Numbered from the stretch's first letter, positions 47,148-60,708 are shown. The stretch: 64,000 nucleotides of DNA from Castanea sativa (GCF_040712315.1 NC_134022.1:4588001-4652000), one strand, 5' to 3'. Made by a program: numbers and translations. Notes: generated by a model not told the origin, from the letters alone.

Positions 47148-48330
47148 GAATCTATCTAGGACAAAGACACTCCTTGACTTGGGGGGGGGGGGGTCAATTT
47201 TTTTATTAAAATAAAATAGTATATACATAGGTACTAATTTTACCAATATTGCTTTATAAAATTATATTTTTTTCCCTTAACAGTATTACTAATTCTTTTA
47301 AAAGTAATGTTATAACCACAACAACATTTTTACAAACTATTGAAATAATAAATTCTTATTAGTTCGCATCTTACACTACCTTTTTATTTACCAATAACCA
47401 CTTACCATATTAACACTTTGTGAAAAAGTTTGTAACTCTAGCACTTTCTTTCTTTTAAAGGTCATAAAAAAATTTATAAATCTAAAATTTATAATAAAAT
47501 ATACAAATTCAACAAAATTAGTCCAACAACAAAAATTTCCAATATTAAAGCTTAAAAAAAACTAAGCATAATAAAGCAATTTTACCCAAAACAAACAATC
47601 TAACCCTTTTGAAAAAAATGTAACAAAATAATTTTGTCATTACCTAAAAGACACATGCTTCCAAAAAAAAAAAAAAAAAACATCTAAGCAGCAGAGCTGG
47701 AATTAAGATCTCACTGCACCAACATAAAAGTACTGGAGGTCTTAGTTTATTACCATTATTTCCATTATGATATTTTTAATTTCATGGGTTTATGTTAATA
47801 CTATAATATTAGGTATGATTTGTCTTTTGTATTTGATATTTGGAGTTGTATTCATATCCTGATATAATTTGGATGGCAAAAGTAGGACTTGCAGATGGTA
47901 GCAGGCAATATGTAAGTTAGTAGTAAACAGGACCGACTCAACAACTTTAAAGCCTTAGGCGAAAATTTTAGACCAAAATTTTAAGAGGGGTCTTTTTATA
48001 TTTGAATACTTATTGAATTTATTTATTTATTTATTTTTATTTAAAATCTATTTTCCTTGTTTTTTTAGATGCAAAATTACTAATTAAGTTTTTGTATTTA
48101 ACTTCCTCTAACATTTCTTTTTCAATTGATAATATGTCTAATTCACATAATCTTTCTTATGACAAAGTAAACCTTAAATAAGATTTTATTAATTTTAGTT
48201 TTGAAAATTTTCTTTTTGCAAATGTAACTATAACAAGTATTGTTAGTAATATTCTATAACAATGTATGCATTTAGAAAAGAATCTAGCCTTTTTAAAAAA
48301 TTAAGTATATTAATTGGAGTATTTTTATCT

Positions 48331-48447
48331 TCTTCTTTTTTTGTGAGAGAATTTCGATCTATAGCGTCTGCTTCTAGTGATAACTCTTTATCATCAAACG
48401 AAGACACCAATCATTTTTGGTGTAGGCGAGAATTGAACCCCGCCTAT
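48331..48447 (-). mobile_element. 5'-truncated SINE, copy B
   Basis: Partner of 44203-44320. The flanking 15-bp repeat has diverged (48316-48330 and 48448-48462). Confidence 0.75.
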
Positions 48448-48522
48448 GAAGTGTTTTCATCTATTTGCATAATTAAATACAATAAATTAGTGAAAGCTCA
48501 AATAGTGTAAAACACTATAACT

Positions 48523-49528
48523 TGTTTAGACCCCAAATTTTAAAATACCAACGTAATCGCTTTTACTCTAACTTATATAAGTGCGGAACAAGAGTCAATG
48601 AGACGCAATAACTGAAACAACTCTCTATTGCCTAAGCATATATAATGAACAATAAATGTAAAGCTTAAAGAGTAAGGCAAGAGAGATGCAAATACAAGAT
48701 AATATTGAGACATGTTATCGAAGAGAAAATCGAAGAACTCGGTAAAAAACCTTTCCGCAACCCTCCAAGCCCAAATGATCCACTAGTGAATCAGTTGGAG
48801 TACAACAATACCAAAAAAGACCCCCCAAGCCTAATCTACTCAAAATACTTGAGCCCTCCAAACTCCAGTTACCAAAGGACTTCTCAAAGTCTTGACTTCA
48901 CTAGGTTTCCAGATTCCGCAATAAAGCTCAATTGCATCCGCCAAGCTTCACTAGCTTATTTTGGCAAATCTCCAATGTTTCCTAAGCTCCAAATCACTCT
49001 CTACACTCTGAATATGTGTGAGTTGTGTTTGTGTTCAAATCTCCTCTCAAGGTATAACAATTGGAGAGGGAAGGAGAAGGGACTTCAAAGATTTCTCACT
49101 TAAGGATGAATAGCTCTCTCTAATAAGGCAGGTGTATTGTAAAAACCTCTTTTTAGGGTTTTCTTCTGAATAGCCTCCTTACAATTTTGTGGATGATGAG
49201 AGTATATATAGTGGGGTAAAAAAGAGAAGAGGTCACACTTAAAATCCAATTGGTCAGTGTATCTTGTGGGTCATCTTGTGGGTTTGCCAAGTCGCGAGTG
49301 ACTCGCGAAATACACTGACTGTTGAACTTCCTCATGTGCTCCTCACATGGCTTTTCGGGTGCTGCAGTTGCGAACCAAGTCTCAAGATCAACTGTCTTGA
49401 GCAATCTTCACCAACTTAAAACTAAACCTATTACAAATAAATCTCACAAAATATAAGTAAATAAATTAATAAAATTACAACACTTTTTGTCATGGAATAA
49501 GCCAACATAAATGTTACGAAAAAAACCA
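48523..49528 (-). mobile_element. Solo LTR, copia-like, copy B (1,006 bp)
   Basis: The same length as copy A, with taact on both sides (48518-48522 and 49529-49533). It was duplicated with the unit, not inserted separately. Confidence 0.8.
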
Positions 49529-49809
49529 TAACTTAATAATTAGTATCATTATAATACAAATGAGTTGATATGATATACATCAAATTATTAATTAGTGTAA
49601 TAATTTATAATAATTGATAAAGTAAAAAATAAAATTCTAAAAGATGGTGTACAATTCATTGGGTGTGTACCTATGCTACGAGTATACATTGAGATTGAGT
49701 GTGGGCCGTGAGTTATGTGTATGGGCCAGCCAGCCAGCCAGGTGTGAGCTGTGGTGTGGCCATGGCCTTTGTATAGTGCTAGTTTGCCAGTGTGCTGTAT
49801 TGTCATTAA

Positions 49810-50228
49810 TGGCCTGTTTGGATGTTTAAAAAAGGAGGGGGAGTAGAGTAGAGGGAAGGGAAGTAATTCAATTACCTTGTTTGGGAGTTTTTTAAGGAAG
49901 GAGGGGGAGGGGTTTGGAGGGGTTTGAAGGGGTTTCAACTACTTCCAACCCCCTCATTTTTAATTCCCCCAAATTGGAGAGATTTGGAGGGAGAGTAGAG
50001 CACATAAAATTATTGATAAAGTAAATTACCTAATTTACCCTTATTATATTTATAAAATTACAATGTTAAAAACTAGGGGAATGGCTAATTACTCCCTTCC
50101 CCCTTACTAATTATAAAAACATCCAAATAAGGTGGAGGGTAATCATTCTCCTCTACTCTCCTCCCCACTACTCCCCTCCCCTCTACTCCCCTCTACTCTC
50201 CTCCTTCTCTAAACTCCCAAACAGGCCA
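49810..50228. mobile_element. PIF/Harbinger-like MITE, 419 bp
   Basis: Perfect inverted ends TGGCCTGTTTGG...CCAAACAGGCCA and TAA on each side (49807-49809 and 50229-50231). The matching place in copy A (TAA at 45676-45678) is empty, which proves the borders. The interior is GGAGGGGGAG-rich on the left and CTCCCCTCC-rich on the right, so it can fold back on itself. Confidence 0.92.
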
Positions 50229-50566
50229 TAATTGTTGTCAACTATGTATGCAATGGCAGTGTGCAGATTAAAAAATAAAAATAAAAAATTTTGCTACAAG
50301 ATAAAAATTCTACTCTACTCTAATTTAAGTGTATATGTGTGTGAAACTTCCTCCTAAAAATTCGAACACTGACTCTTGCTCCCTATACCCCATAAACATT
50401 TATACTTATGAAGTAATTATCGCACCAAAGGTGTGCGGTGGTAAAATAAATTTTTAATAGTGATACAATGGGGCCTTTTTAATCTCTTTTGTATTTTAAG
50501 ATACAATGGAACATTTTTAATTTATTCTATTGACCAATAAAATAATTTTAAAAAAAATCGTAATTA

Positions 50567-50600
<34 letters not shown>

Positions 50601-50928
50601 CCTTATTATATTTGGAAGCCTTAGAGCATCCACACCAACTCCTTCATTTTACACATTCACTTTTAGATTAAAAACTCACTTTTTCTATTTTACACATCTA
50701 ATTTTACAAAACCTCCACATCAGTTCATCTATCCTACCACCCTTTTTAATTAAATAATTAATTTTCTTTAATATTTTATTATTTTCCCCCAACTACCTCT
50801 TAAATTATCGCTCTCTCTCTCTCCCAGCTCATTTCTCACTTTTGCTCTCTCTCTCTAAACCCATCTCTCAGACTCTCCCTCTCCCTCTCCCTCAACTCCC
50901 TCTCCGATCACCAGCTCAGATCACCATC

Positions 50929-51075
50929 CGCGAGCTTCGATCGGCGATCCGCGAGCTCCGATTGCGATCCGCAAGCTCCGATTGCGATCCTCGAGCTCCG
51001 ATCGCGATCCGCGAGCTCCGATCGCCGATCCGCCAGCTCCGATCCAGCGTCCGCGAGCTCCGATCCACGGCAAGA
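50929..51075. repeat. GC-rich minisatellite
   Basis: About eight imperfect copies of a CGCGAGCTCCGATYGCGATC-like unit of 15-20 bp. It is much more GC-rich than the surroundings and gives open frames in several phases on both strands, none likely to be a protein. Confidence 0.85.
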
Positions 51076-51261
51076 CCCACGAGCTCCGACCAGTCAAGCA
51101 CCGATCCGTGTTTGTTTATGTATGTCTGTGTTTTTTTTTTTGAGCAAAGTATATCTCTGTATATTCTGTGTTGAGAAAAAGATGAGAGAATGAGTCTGTT
51201 GAAAACGGATCAGAGAGAGAAAAAAAGGAGCGAAGGAGAAATGGTAAAATATTGTATAAAC

Positions 51262-51304
51262 GAGCTACAGTAACCGTGTAAATATACACGGTACTGTAGC
51301 TCGG
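51262..51304. repeat. Hairpin with GAGCTACAGT arms
   Basis: GAGCTACAGTAACCGTGTA pairs with TACACGGTACTGTAGCTC with a one-base bulge; the loop is only a few bases. Confidence 0.85.
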
Positions 51305-51468
51305 GATGGTTTTACACTATTTTACCCAATTTTAGCTCCACTGATGTAGCTCAAAATGTGTAAAATTGAAAAAAATTTGTATTATACATGATTATCCACC
51401 AACTGATGTGGATGCTCTTAGGCAATTGCATCAATTGTATCTATAATTGAGTTGGCCCTAGTAGTAAG

Positions 51469-54400
51469 CTAAGTGTTCATTTTGAAACAGCTTATTTAGC
51501 ATTTTGCTAAAAAAAAAATGCTGAAAATATGTTAAAGTATACTTGTATCTTGAAAAAATTTTAAAAAGTGAGAAAATACAAGAAAAAATAAATAAATAAA
51601 ACTATACATAAATGTTGAGCTTATAAGCTGATACCAATCCCTTTAACTTTGGTATAAGTCATTATATCAAATAAAAAAGGTTTTTTTTTTAAAAAAAGTA
51701 AGAATTTTTTTCCCTGATTGAATCCAAAATTTTGATAACACAAGTTAACTTTTGATATGAACTGCTAGATGGTGTTGCGGGTATTACACTGAAAGAAAAA
51801 GATATGTGGCATTAAAACAAATCCAATAGTCTTAAAAAGCCTATGTAAACCACACAAAATCAAGTAAATATCAGTTGTCACAACTTTGACTAAGAATCGG
51901 AGAAAATTGAATGATTTAAATGGGTTGAGATATTTCTGTATTCTCTCTTTTAAAATACTCTCATTGTGGCTCTTGCCTAGATATGTGTAATTTATTTTCA
52001 TAAATATTAAATCATCATCCCAAAAAAAAAGTCTCACACAAATTACTCCCATTGTCGTTGTTCTCTCTCATCTCTCCCCAGTAAGATGAAAAAATGCCTT
52101 CACCCTTTCTCGAACTAAACTTGCCTCACAAAGCATCAACGAAACGAGAATAAGGCATCCAGTATTTGACTTTATTTTGTGGATTTATCAAAACATAAAT
52201 CTATTTGTTAAGGCTCTCCGTTGAGTTTCCAAAACTAATTGAGACTATTATATCTAAATTCGTTAATTCAGTGAGAAATAAAACCAAACAATAGAGCTTG
52301 ATCACTAGTTACCTACTAACTTTGCAATAAAAATAAGCCATCTCACCGGTAGATTTCAACCCCCAACGACAATAGTAATATACTTGTTTTTAATTTTTAA
52401 TTTTTTTTATGAATACAAAAAATCTGTCCCACATTTTGTATTTTATTTTATACAAATTCTTTTTTACTTTTTTTGTTTTATAAAATATCCAAAACTTAAA
52501 AAGAAACAAAATCAAACACATGGCATACTATTAGTGGAGCATAAAGTGAAATACAAAAGGTGGAATCTAAAATTTGTATTCTTTTTTTTTTTTTTCCTCA
52601 TGGTCTTCCTTTTGAACTTCACTAAACATTCATTTTTTGCTATATTTGTTTCATTGTAGAATGTTTTCAGTCAAAATATTTTACATTTGAAAATATTTTT
52701 TAGTATGAAATTCTTTTTTAAGCACAAACCACCTAAACAGGTGTCTCCTAACCACCACTAGCAACTCCAAACACCAGAGCAATAGCCCAATGCACCAGAC
52801 CGGCAACTTCGGCCACCGAACCGGAGGTCTAGCCGCCTAGTGCAAGGGAGAACCATTCTTATATATATATATATATATATAATGTTTGACTTTTTTTTTT
52901 TTTTTGATAAAAAGTTAACAAAACTCTGCAATGAATTTTATCATCAATAGAAAATATTTTCAAATTTGACAAAGTTTTACAATGAAATAACCATGGTAAA
53001 ATACATAAACATTTTTCTAAAAATATTTTATAGCCCTTTTTTTTTTTTCATATTTTTCATACTAAACAAACTCACGTTCTTATTCATATATTTCATACGA
53101 AACAAATGCGGCGTCCTTTGCCTTAGCTCATCAAATTCTTTCTCCATATTTTACAGGTTTATAACATTTTCAATCCAATGCTTTGTACCAACAAACTTTC
53201 CCAAACAGTTTTTTTTTTTTTTTTTCTGCTTTTTCCTTTCCTATGATTTCTAGGGGGCAGATTACCATCAAGGCATCAACCTTATTTCATAAAGCCGTCT
53301 CTTAACCCTATATTTTGTGTTTATTAAAACTCAACTAGAGTCTCGTTTGCCACTGTTTCCAAACAAGTATCAAGTCAATCCGTGCGTGGCTGTTTAGTGT
53401 TTCCTTTACAATTGTAACAAAAAAAAAAAAAATTGGATCCTGAGCAAATCTCGTTTGCAGCTGTTACCAAATTCACCCAGCATATTCAATCTCAGTGTAT
53501 TCAAACCAGGATCCAATACCACTTCAATAACCTAGGACCATTTGATAATATTGTTCTAATAATATTGTTTAAATGTTATAAAAATACGTAAGTAAGAAAG
53601 TATTATAAAAGTACGTGTTTTGTTGTTTAAACAAAGACAACTTGTGTGAACATTTCTTGGTTCTATTCATCTTCAAATTTCAACCAAGACCAATGAAGCA
53701 CAAAACCCTCTTTTCTTATCCCTCCTAAGTCCTTCACTCCAATTTTCTTCATCCACATAACTACAACCTGTTTTATTTAGTCTTCGTATTTTTATTTTTC
53801 GTAATTAACTAAGAACTATGCTACAACTCATAAAAACCACTGGACCACAACCCCAACCAAATTGGGTTGGCTAAATGAATTCCCAACCCCACTTCCCAGT
53901 TTTTTTTTTTTTTTTGATGGGCTATTCCCCAGTTTTCTTAATCACTATTTTCCTACAAATGACTTTCACGTAACATTTACAATCAGAAAAACCAAATCAG
54001 GTAAAATGACATAAAATGACATGTAATCTATGACATGAACAGGCTAGACGAAGGAAACTTCATTGTTATACAGCAATATTTCAGTATATTCAAGTATTAA
54101 AATGAAAATAGATTAACAAAATCAGGAGTCACTTTGTAGATCTCTAAACATACAAACTGATAAGAACGATATCAAGTGTGAGATTGAATTAGCTGTCCTT
54201 TCTGATCTTTAGCGACAGAAATAGTTCATGCATGAGAAATCTGGAAACCAACTCAAACCCAGAATCTCAACTAGGAGATGGTAACTTCATCAAGCAAAAG
54301 ATATTGCCAATGATTGAACTGGCACTTCAAACATACTGAAACACAATCACTAAGCAATCTTGATCATGAACACCATCGTTGTATCACCACAAACCATCAG

Positions 54401-54890
54401 GCCTCATTTCACCTACGGAAATATTACATAAACAAATGCTAATAGAAACCTTCTTTGAAGCAATCATAAATAATGCCTAATAGAAACCTTCTTTGAAGCA
54501 ATCTTACACATTTACAAACAAGGTCACTCCAGTTTGAGGGGCAAGCAACATAAACACACTCCATATGGTAATCATGACCAACAACTATGGGGACAGAGGC
54601 AGGGTAGAGAGATTCTTATATACACAAATCAGTTGTCAATATTAAAGATGATTCGGCCTAAGGCTTCCATTGGATTTAAAACAGCAGAGGGGGTCAGGAA
54701 GGGTTTAGCCAACAAATCATAAGGTATATTTAGAATAAATTTCAGGATAAGTCCATAAAAGTTTCTATAATAGTGTCAACAGCCAATTTATCCAAAGGGA
54801 TAAAGGAAAGATATAGGAGCATTAAGGAATAAAAATTGCAAGGTCTAGGGTTTTACTTACTTTCTTTTTCCTTTCATTAAGAGCCAGAGA
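51469..54890. other. Intergenic, nothing recognised
   Basis: AT-rich DNA with T runs and a TA tract at 52863-52880. A degraded MITE remnant related to 16789-16927 lies at 53541-53640. No coding region is supported on either strand. Confidence 0.4.
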
Positions 54891-54898
54891 GATTAATA

Positions 54899-55905
54899 GA
54901 GTTAGAATTTCCATTGTGCTTTTTCTAAATCATTTTAAAGGCTTCCATCATATTAGAATTGATAACAGCAGAATTTTACTCTCAATGAATCACATTTACC
55001 AATAAACATAATCTTCCTGAACTGCAATGCTCTGTAAAAACAAAGCATCAAGCAGTGATTCAATTCAAAAATCAAATGAAAGCACTACTAAGATGCTTAT
55101 GAAAGGATGAACCCCATTCAAGTCATTTGCAGGATGAACCCCATTCAAATCAATTGCAGGATGAACCCCATTCAAGTCAATCCAATGAAGGAAAAGACAA
55201 TTTGCAAAAAGAAACAATCACCATAATCACTACATATTACTCTTTTTTCTAATAAAAAAAAAATCATAAATATCATACTTCTTTTTTGCTTAGTAAATAT
55301 ACTCATAAGACACGAACTGGAACCCCCAACCTTAACTACCACCTCATACTTGTTAGTGCCACTTGCAATCAACCAAGATAAGAGTTAGGGATTTCCATTG
55401 TATTTTCACCATATCATTTTAAAGGCTTGCATCATAGTAGTGTTGATAACAACAGAATTTGACTCTCAATGAATCACATTTCCACATATTCCAATAAAAA
55501 TGATCTTCCTGAACTACAAAACATCAACTAGTGTTTCAATTCACAAACCAATTTCTCAGTAAAGCTAGCGCAACTCAGAAAACCAAGGCAGATGAATGCA
55601 CTATTAAGATGCTTATTGGAAGGAACTGAAGTAACTAAATCTAATGCAAGATGAACCCCATTCAAGTCAATCCAAAGAAAGGAAAATAAAATTATCAAAA
55701 AGAAAAAATCACTATAATCACTACATATTATTCATTTTCTTAACAAAAAGAACCATTTCTCACTCTTTTTTCACTTGGTAAATATACACTCACAAGGTTT
55801 TTTTTTTCTTTTTGAGAATGATACACTCACAAGACTAGAACCCCCAACCTTACCCACCACCTCACACTTATGGGGGATGACAGTAACACTTTTGATCACC
55901 CAAGT
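54899..55905. repeat. Local direct duplication of about 480-520 bp
   Basis: GAGTTAGAATTTCCATTG (54899) and GAGTTAGGGATTTCCATTG (about 55382) open two parallel copies, 54899-55377 and 55378-55905. The first holds a triplicated GGATGAACCCCATTCAAGTC (55105-55170) found once in the second. No gene is visible inside. Confidence 0.8.
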
Positions 55906-55910
55906 AAGTG

Positions 55911-56363
55911 TCAGCAAATTAAAGGATTGGATTCCTAAATGAATTCACATAAAGTGATGAAGCCCTGTCAATTATGATAGAGTGCAACTCGATCAAAATA
56001 CAACCCCATTATGTGCCTTTAACTCTGACCTTGACATGAAACCAAAAGAAGGGGAATAATTATTTGATGCAGCCATGTAAGATTAATTTGTTATTATTTC
56101 ACAAATTTTCATATTCAAGATATATTTCATGGAGCCCACAGGTGAAGTACAATTTAAGTAAAAGCCATGTGGTATTCAAGGCTATGAGTCTTTTGTAAAC
56201 AGTTTTTGAATTGGGCTTTTATTTTACTAGTTATGGTCAATTTTGTAGTCAAGGGAAAATTTGTAATTTCAGTGATTCCAGCAAATTAAGAATATTTTGA
56301 TAGTTTAATTGAGTCGAGAATTTTCAAGGAGATCCTATCTTAGGCTGTATTTTCTTTGAGTCA

Positions 56364-56422
<59 letters not shown>

Positions 56423-59385
56423 CTCAATTTACTCAAAAAGAGAGAGAGAGACTGTTGATTAACAAAAGTATTGAGTGTTTTGAGCATTACGGCACGTTGG
56501 CCTTTGTGTGTTCTTTTCTCCCCTTCTCTTCCATCTTTTGTTCTTTTCTTGTAGTGGTAATACTGTTCATGGGTACGGTATTCATACAGCCCCTGAACAC
56601 CATAAAATCCTATCTTTTCATTCTTCCTTACAATCCCCAAATCAAGTCATTTCTTTTACCTATCAAAACCCTAAAACTCCACATACTTTCGTCTAACAAA
56701 TAGCCGTCAAAATAACTCATCAAACCATCTTTTAATTCTTACACAACCCCATAATCCTTTCTTCAACAATTCAAAACCCCAGAACTACAAGTTCTCCTAA
56801 TGGACCTAAACTTAAACCCTCCACACTTGCATGTAGAAAAATTCCCCAATTTGTCCTACGTATTCACTTCATTTTAAACTTTACCTCAATCACCTTTCCT
56901 ACACTAATATCTCTACCAGAATTTGTGGCCATGACATTTCAACCATACGGCCATACATGTGTTTGCATAAATGGACTCCAACAATTTTGGGACACTCTTC
57001 GAATGCATCTACTAATTCAATCTAACATTTCAATAACATTAAAAAATCATCTTTAAATTCCAGACAATAAGCCATTGCAAAGCCAACACAAGTGCAGTAT
57101 TCTACAAGTGGAGGCTGGAAGGCATAAATACTCATCATATTACACTATCTACATGTAAGACATATATCAAATGATGCACACAAGTGTTTCGTAAGTCTGT
57201 TTAAAAGCTAGCATTGTGTTTAATCAGACACCAAAAAGTGTTATGAATCAGAAAACATTACAAGGTGTTGGAAATTTGATACCATTGTGATTTGTTGGGA
57301 TCCAAACACTAATACAGAGCAGAATAATCAGTATTAAAGTTGGTAAACCCCTCAAAATATGGGTCATAGGACATAGCAAAGTACATTACCTATAAATATA
57401 ACTGTAGACAATGATCACACCAACCAACAGATAAGCCTGCAGGCCAAAAATCTTTTATCTAGGTTTATAATGTCAGCACTCAAGCCCTTTCTCCAAAGAT
57501 AAACACCATTGAATTAGGTAAGTCATGTACATGCAACAATGGCACCTCTATAATCCCTAGCCCACACTAGGTCACTGGAAAGATATCATCAATAGTTTAA
57601 CCCTCGTACCTACCTTTCACTCCAGTCTTATTCTGCAAACCCAATTGATACAATTTAATTAAAATAAAGGAGGTAATTCTACCTTTCACACCAGTCTCAT
57701 GGACACATTTTATTTTGTGTACAGAAAATTCTACTGGAAATTACATAAACAAATAGCTACCAAGAAAAAAGAATATATAATCTAAAACTGTATGCTCATT
57801 GATATGGCGAAGGGTTTGGGACCACTCAAACGATGATCTCAAGAACACTGATTTGAGCTCAAGAATGGGGATCTCCATGTTGTTGAAAGTAAGATTATTT
57901 CTCTTCCTCCATATGTCTGCATTAGGTAAAGAAAAGCAAACAGGAGAACTATTGTGCTAACTAACTAAATTCCTCCATCCAAAAATGCACATCTATGACC
58001 CTCCTAGGCATTCACTCAATGGACCACAAATATAGCATTACAAATGAGCAAGCCAAACTTCCACTCCAAGGGCTGCACCTGGACATGCTATCTGGAATTC
58101 AATTTCATTAACAATTTTCTTTGCAAGGAAAAAATTTAACTCTTATATCTTTTATTACCAAAAGAACTCAAGACATCCATGTGATTACTCTCAAAAGAAC
58201 TCTCCAAATCCATGCAATCACACATAAATATTTGCATAACAGATGGTATAAGCAAAATGGAATTAGTAATAAGATTTCATCATGACATAACAAATCATTT
58301 TTTTTAATTGGTACGTTACACATGCAGTTGCTAGGTTTTGAACCTAAGAACTCACCCTCTACCCATACTGAGGAGCAAGTTCTATTTGAGCCAGAGCTTA
58401 TTGGCCATAAAGTACCACATTGTAGCCCATAAATCAACAACTTTGTCCAAAATATGATGAAAACCAAAATAAGGAAACAATCTTTGACCAGTTCAAATAA
58501 GGTTACATACATTTGAACAATATGAAACGAAGCTTTTTGTACATACACTTGCCAATTTAACCCTCACGTCCAGTAAAAGGACAATAGAAAAGGTGCTATT
58601 AGATACCAAACGTGAAATCATGAAAGACAAGCTTAGCCAATGAATAACCATTTAACCTACAACCAAAGATATGCATAACTTAGTAAAGTCAAGTCTGTCT
58701 CTTGGAATCTAATTCTCAGATTAGCCCCCAAAAATATTATTAATAGTATTTTCTTTTTCTTTTTCTTTTTTGACTGTTATATTGACATGGTATGAAGTTA
58801 GCAACCTTAACATCCAACTTAATAAACCCACACTAATCAATTTTCTTTAATTTAATCAGTTCAATATACAAAGAAAATGATAAATTCAATAAACCCACAA
58901 ACAAGGCAAGAGAAAATTAAATTGAAACTCTCATTGACAAAATGGAAAATTTCCATTGATTAAAGGTGCTACAATCACAAAACTAAGATCAGTTATCATT
59001 TATCAAGTAAGGAAAGACTAAAAAAGGAGCCTCAAAGCACAACTTCTTAACCTCCCTAAAAACTTCAAAAAGTATTTGAGAAAGTACCTAAAACTGCGAA
59101 CGGAATGGAATATACATCTTCATCATCATCATCATCATCATCAGCATCGTCGCCAACACCGAAACACCAATGTAAAATGTTGTCAAGAGGCTAAAAAAAA
59201 CTAATTAAAAAAAAAGAAAAAAGAACACCATCACATCTTCAAAACCTAGTCTTTTTTCCTCATCTCCATTGTACCCCCCAAAAAAAAAAAAAAACCCCAT
59301 TTTCCTACCTAATCCTCAATGCTCCCCCAAAGTCACTAGACTGTTTAGCAAAGTGACTGGGTATTTAAATTCACTAAAAATGAAG
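55911..59385. other. Intergenic region downstream of ITPK1
   Basis: Contains a (TA)n tract at 56364-56416 and a SINE at 58287-58412. The right end (59100-59385) is the 3' flank of ITPK1, with a CATCAT repeat at 59118-59142. I find no further gene. Confidence 0.4.
58287..58412 (-). mobile_element. tRNA-derived SINE, second family
   Basis: On the minus strand CTCTGGCTCAAATAG (A box) is followed, after about 40 bp, by GGTTCAAAACC (B box), then an A-rich tail. The sequence differs from the GTGAGTTC/GTGGGTTC family elsewhere in the window. Confidence 0.6.
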
Positions 59386-60450
59386 TCAAACATGAATAGA
59401 ATTTTCCTTATCCTCTCTCTCTCTCTTTCTCTCGCGATCCCCATCCCCACAACAAGTATCAAAACTATTCAACTTACTACAATTATTCAACAAATCCCAG
59501 AAGAAATTCGTCAACACAGTCTCATAACACGGCATTTTCGCATAACCCGGAAAGTAATTGATGTCAATTATAAAGTAACGGTCCGCAAACCTGGCGTCTC
59601 GAATCACATCGAAGTTGAACAAGTTCAACTTCAACGCTTCCCGCAATCCTTTCGCAATGCCTTCGATGAATTCCTGCGGCGGCATCTTCGTGTCGTCCAA
59701 GTCCATCATCTCGTAGTACTTCTCCTCCGCTTTCTCGTCGGTGGCGATGTTCGACACCTGCGAGAACGGCAGCACCGCCGCGTCGCCGGAGGTCGAGGTT
59801 GAGGAGGAGGCCGACACGTCCGGCAACGACTTGCGTTTCACGCACTTCACGTAGCTGCCGACGACGTAGACCTTGAAGATGACTCCGCCGTGGTTGACGA
59901 ATTCTTGGAGCACGATTGGGGGCTTGAGCTGTTTGAGGCCGTCGTGGTTGTAAACCAAAGCCATTTTGTGCGATTTGGCGCTACCGTCGGCGACCAAGGG
60001 TTTCGCGATGACCGGAAACTTCAAAGCCACCCAAGATTGTCGATCGAAGAGAGTTTCCGTGTCGTATATAACGATTTGCTTCGGGATCCCAAACGTTAAG
60101 CTCCGAGGCTCGATTTTCAGCTCCGAAACGACCTGTAGCATGGAGATTCGGTTGTGGAGCCGCTCGATCGCGTCGGGCGAGTCGACGATGACGGCATTAG
60201 GGTTTCTGAGCCGGAACTCTCCGAGTTGCTCCTTCCATTCCCGGCCGTAAAGCTTGTGGAGCACGCAGTGAAACGGGCCTTGATCCGCGAGAGCTCGGGT
60301 CGGGTCGATCTTCACGAGATCGATCCCTCGAGATCTCGCGAGATTAACGAGCGAGTCTCTGATGAAGCTGTTTTGCTTCTTCGGCGCCAAAGCGTAGCCC
60401 ACGGTGAATCTCGGCGGTCCGCGTTCGCGTTCGCGTTCAGGTTCAGTCAT
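59386..60450 (-). CDS. ITPK1: Inositol-tetrakisphosphate 1-kinase / inositol 1,3,4-trisphosphate 5/6-kinase (ITPK1 type)
   Basis: One uninterrupted frame of 354 residues. It phosphorylates inositol phosphates with ATP on the way to phytate; plant ITPK1 also makes InsP7. The N-terminal domain opens with [15 protein letters not shown] (15-29). The ATP-grasp part shows [19 protein letters not shown] (145-163), [20 protein letters not shown] (179-198), [10 protein letters not shown] (202-211), [10 protein letters not shown] (276-285) and the metal-binding [10 protein letters not shown] (294-303). All key stretches are present. The start is the first ATG of the frame (60448-60450). Lack of introns matches the Arabidopsis gene as I recall it. 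Both ends are odd: residues 3-10 and 339-348 are Arg/Glu repeats coded by simple-sequence DNA, and the C-terminal tail after 325 looks longer than usual. Probably cytosolic and nuclear. Confidence 0.95.
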   Translation of the reverse strand: MTEPERERERGPPRFTVGYALAPKKQNSFIRDSLVNLARSRGIDLVKIDPTRALADQGPFHCVLHKLYGREWKEQLGEFRLRNPNAVIVDSPDAIERLHNRISMLQVVSELKIEPRSLTFGIPKQIVIYDTETLFDRQSWVALKFPVIAKPLVADGSAKSHKMALVYNHDGLKQLKPPIVLQEFVNHGGVIFKVYVVGSYVKCVKRKSLPDVSASSSTSTSGDAAVLPFSQVSNIATDEKAEEKYYEMMDLDDTKMPPQEFIEGIAKGLREALKLNLFNFDVIRDARFADRYFIIDINYFPGYAKMPCYETVLTNFFWDLLNNCSKLNSFDTCCGDGDRERKREREDKENSIHV

Positions 60451-60708
60451 TGCTGGTTGTCGTAGACGCACACATTAAACAAAAAAAGTGTGCGCATAAA
60501 AGTTTGCGAAAACGGCGAGTCGTTTAGTGAGAGTGAACAAAAAAATGAGTAGCTTTAAAGAAGAGCTTTGGGGGAGAGAACTGAAATGGCAGAGAAGGAA
60601 AAAGAGAAGAGAAGAGAGGCCGTTATGCTTTTGTTGGGGGTGACTTTTAGGGTTGAGGGAAGGAGTGGGTTTTGATAAACTAACCGGGGTTCGTTTGTGA
60701 AGAATGAG

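Larger units (their letters stand above)
50624..51417. mobile_element. GAGCAT-family Harbinger-like element, 794 bp
   Basis: Ends are GAGCATCCACACCAACTC at the left and GAGCATCCACATCAGTTG read inward from the right. TTA flanks both (50621-50623 and 51418-51420), and copy A keeps the empty site (TTA at 46072-46074). Inside are a polypyrimidine tract (50810-50900), a GC-rich minisatellite (50929-51075) and a hairpin (51262-51304). Confidence 0.92.
47938..51460. mobile_element. hAT-like element, copy B
   Basis: Begins CAGGACCGACTCAA; its end, read inward from 51460, is TAGGGCCAACTCAA. Flanks are GTAGTAAA (47930-47937, one change) and GTAGTAAG (51461-51468). It is longer than copy A because of the MITEs at 49810 and 50624. 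Confidence 0.85.
46123..51468. repeat. Tandem duplication, copy B
   Basis: Same order as copy A from the half MITE to the end of the hAT element. It lacks about 220 bp present in A (31717-31936), has an expanded TA tract (46822-46893) and carries two extra MITEs (49810-50228 and 50624-51417). Copy B keeps the empty gypsy site (actat at 47800-47804). Confidence 0.9.

Noticed and set aside
50842..51174. 110-residue frame with repeated arginine-rich units
   Set aside because: It translates the minisatellite of a MITE; the opposite strand is equally open.
55172..55372. 66-residue minus-strand frame in the local duplication
   Set aside because: Not open in the second copy and without known features.
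60451..60471. Longer ITPK1 start at 60471
   Set aside because: That codon is GTG, not ATG. The first ATG of the frame is at 60448-60450, and family similarity begins after it.
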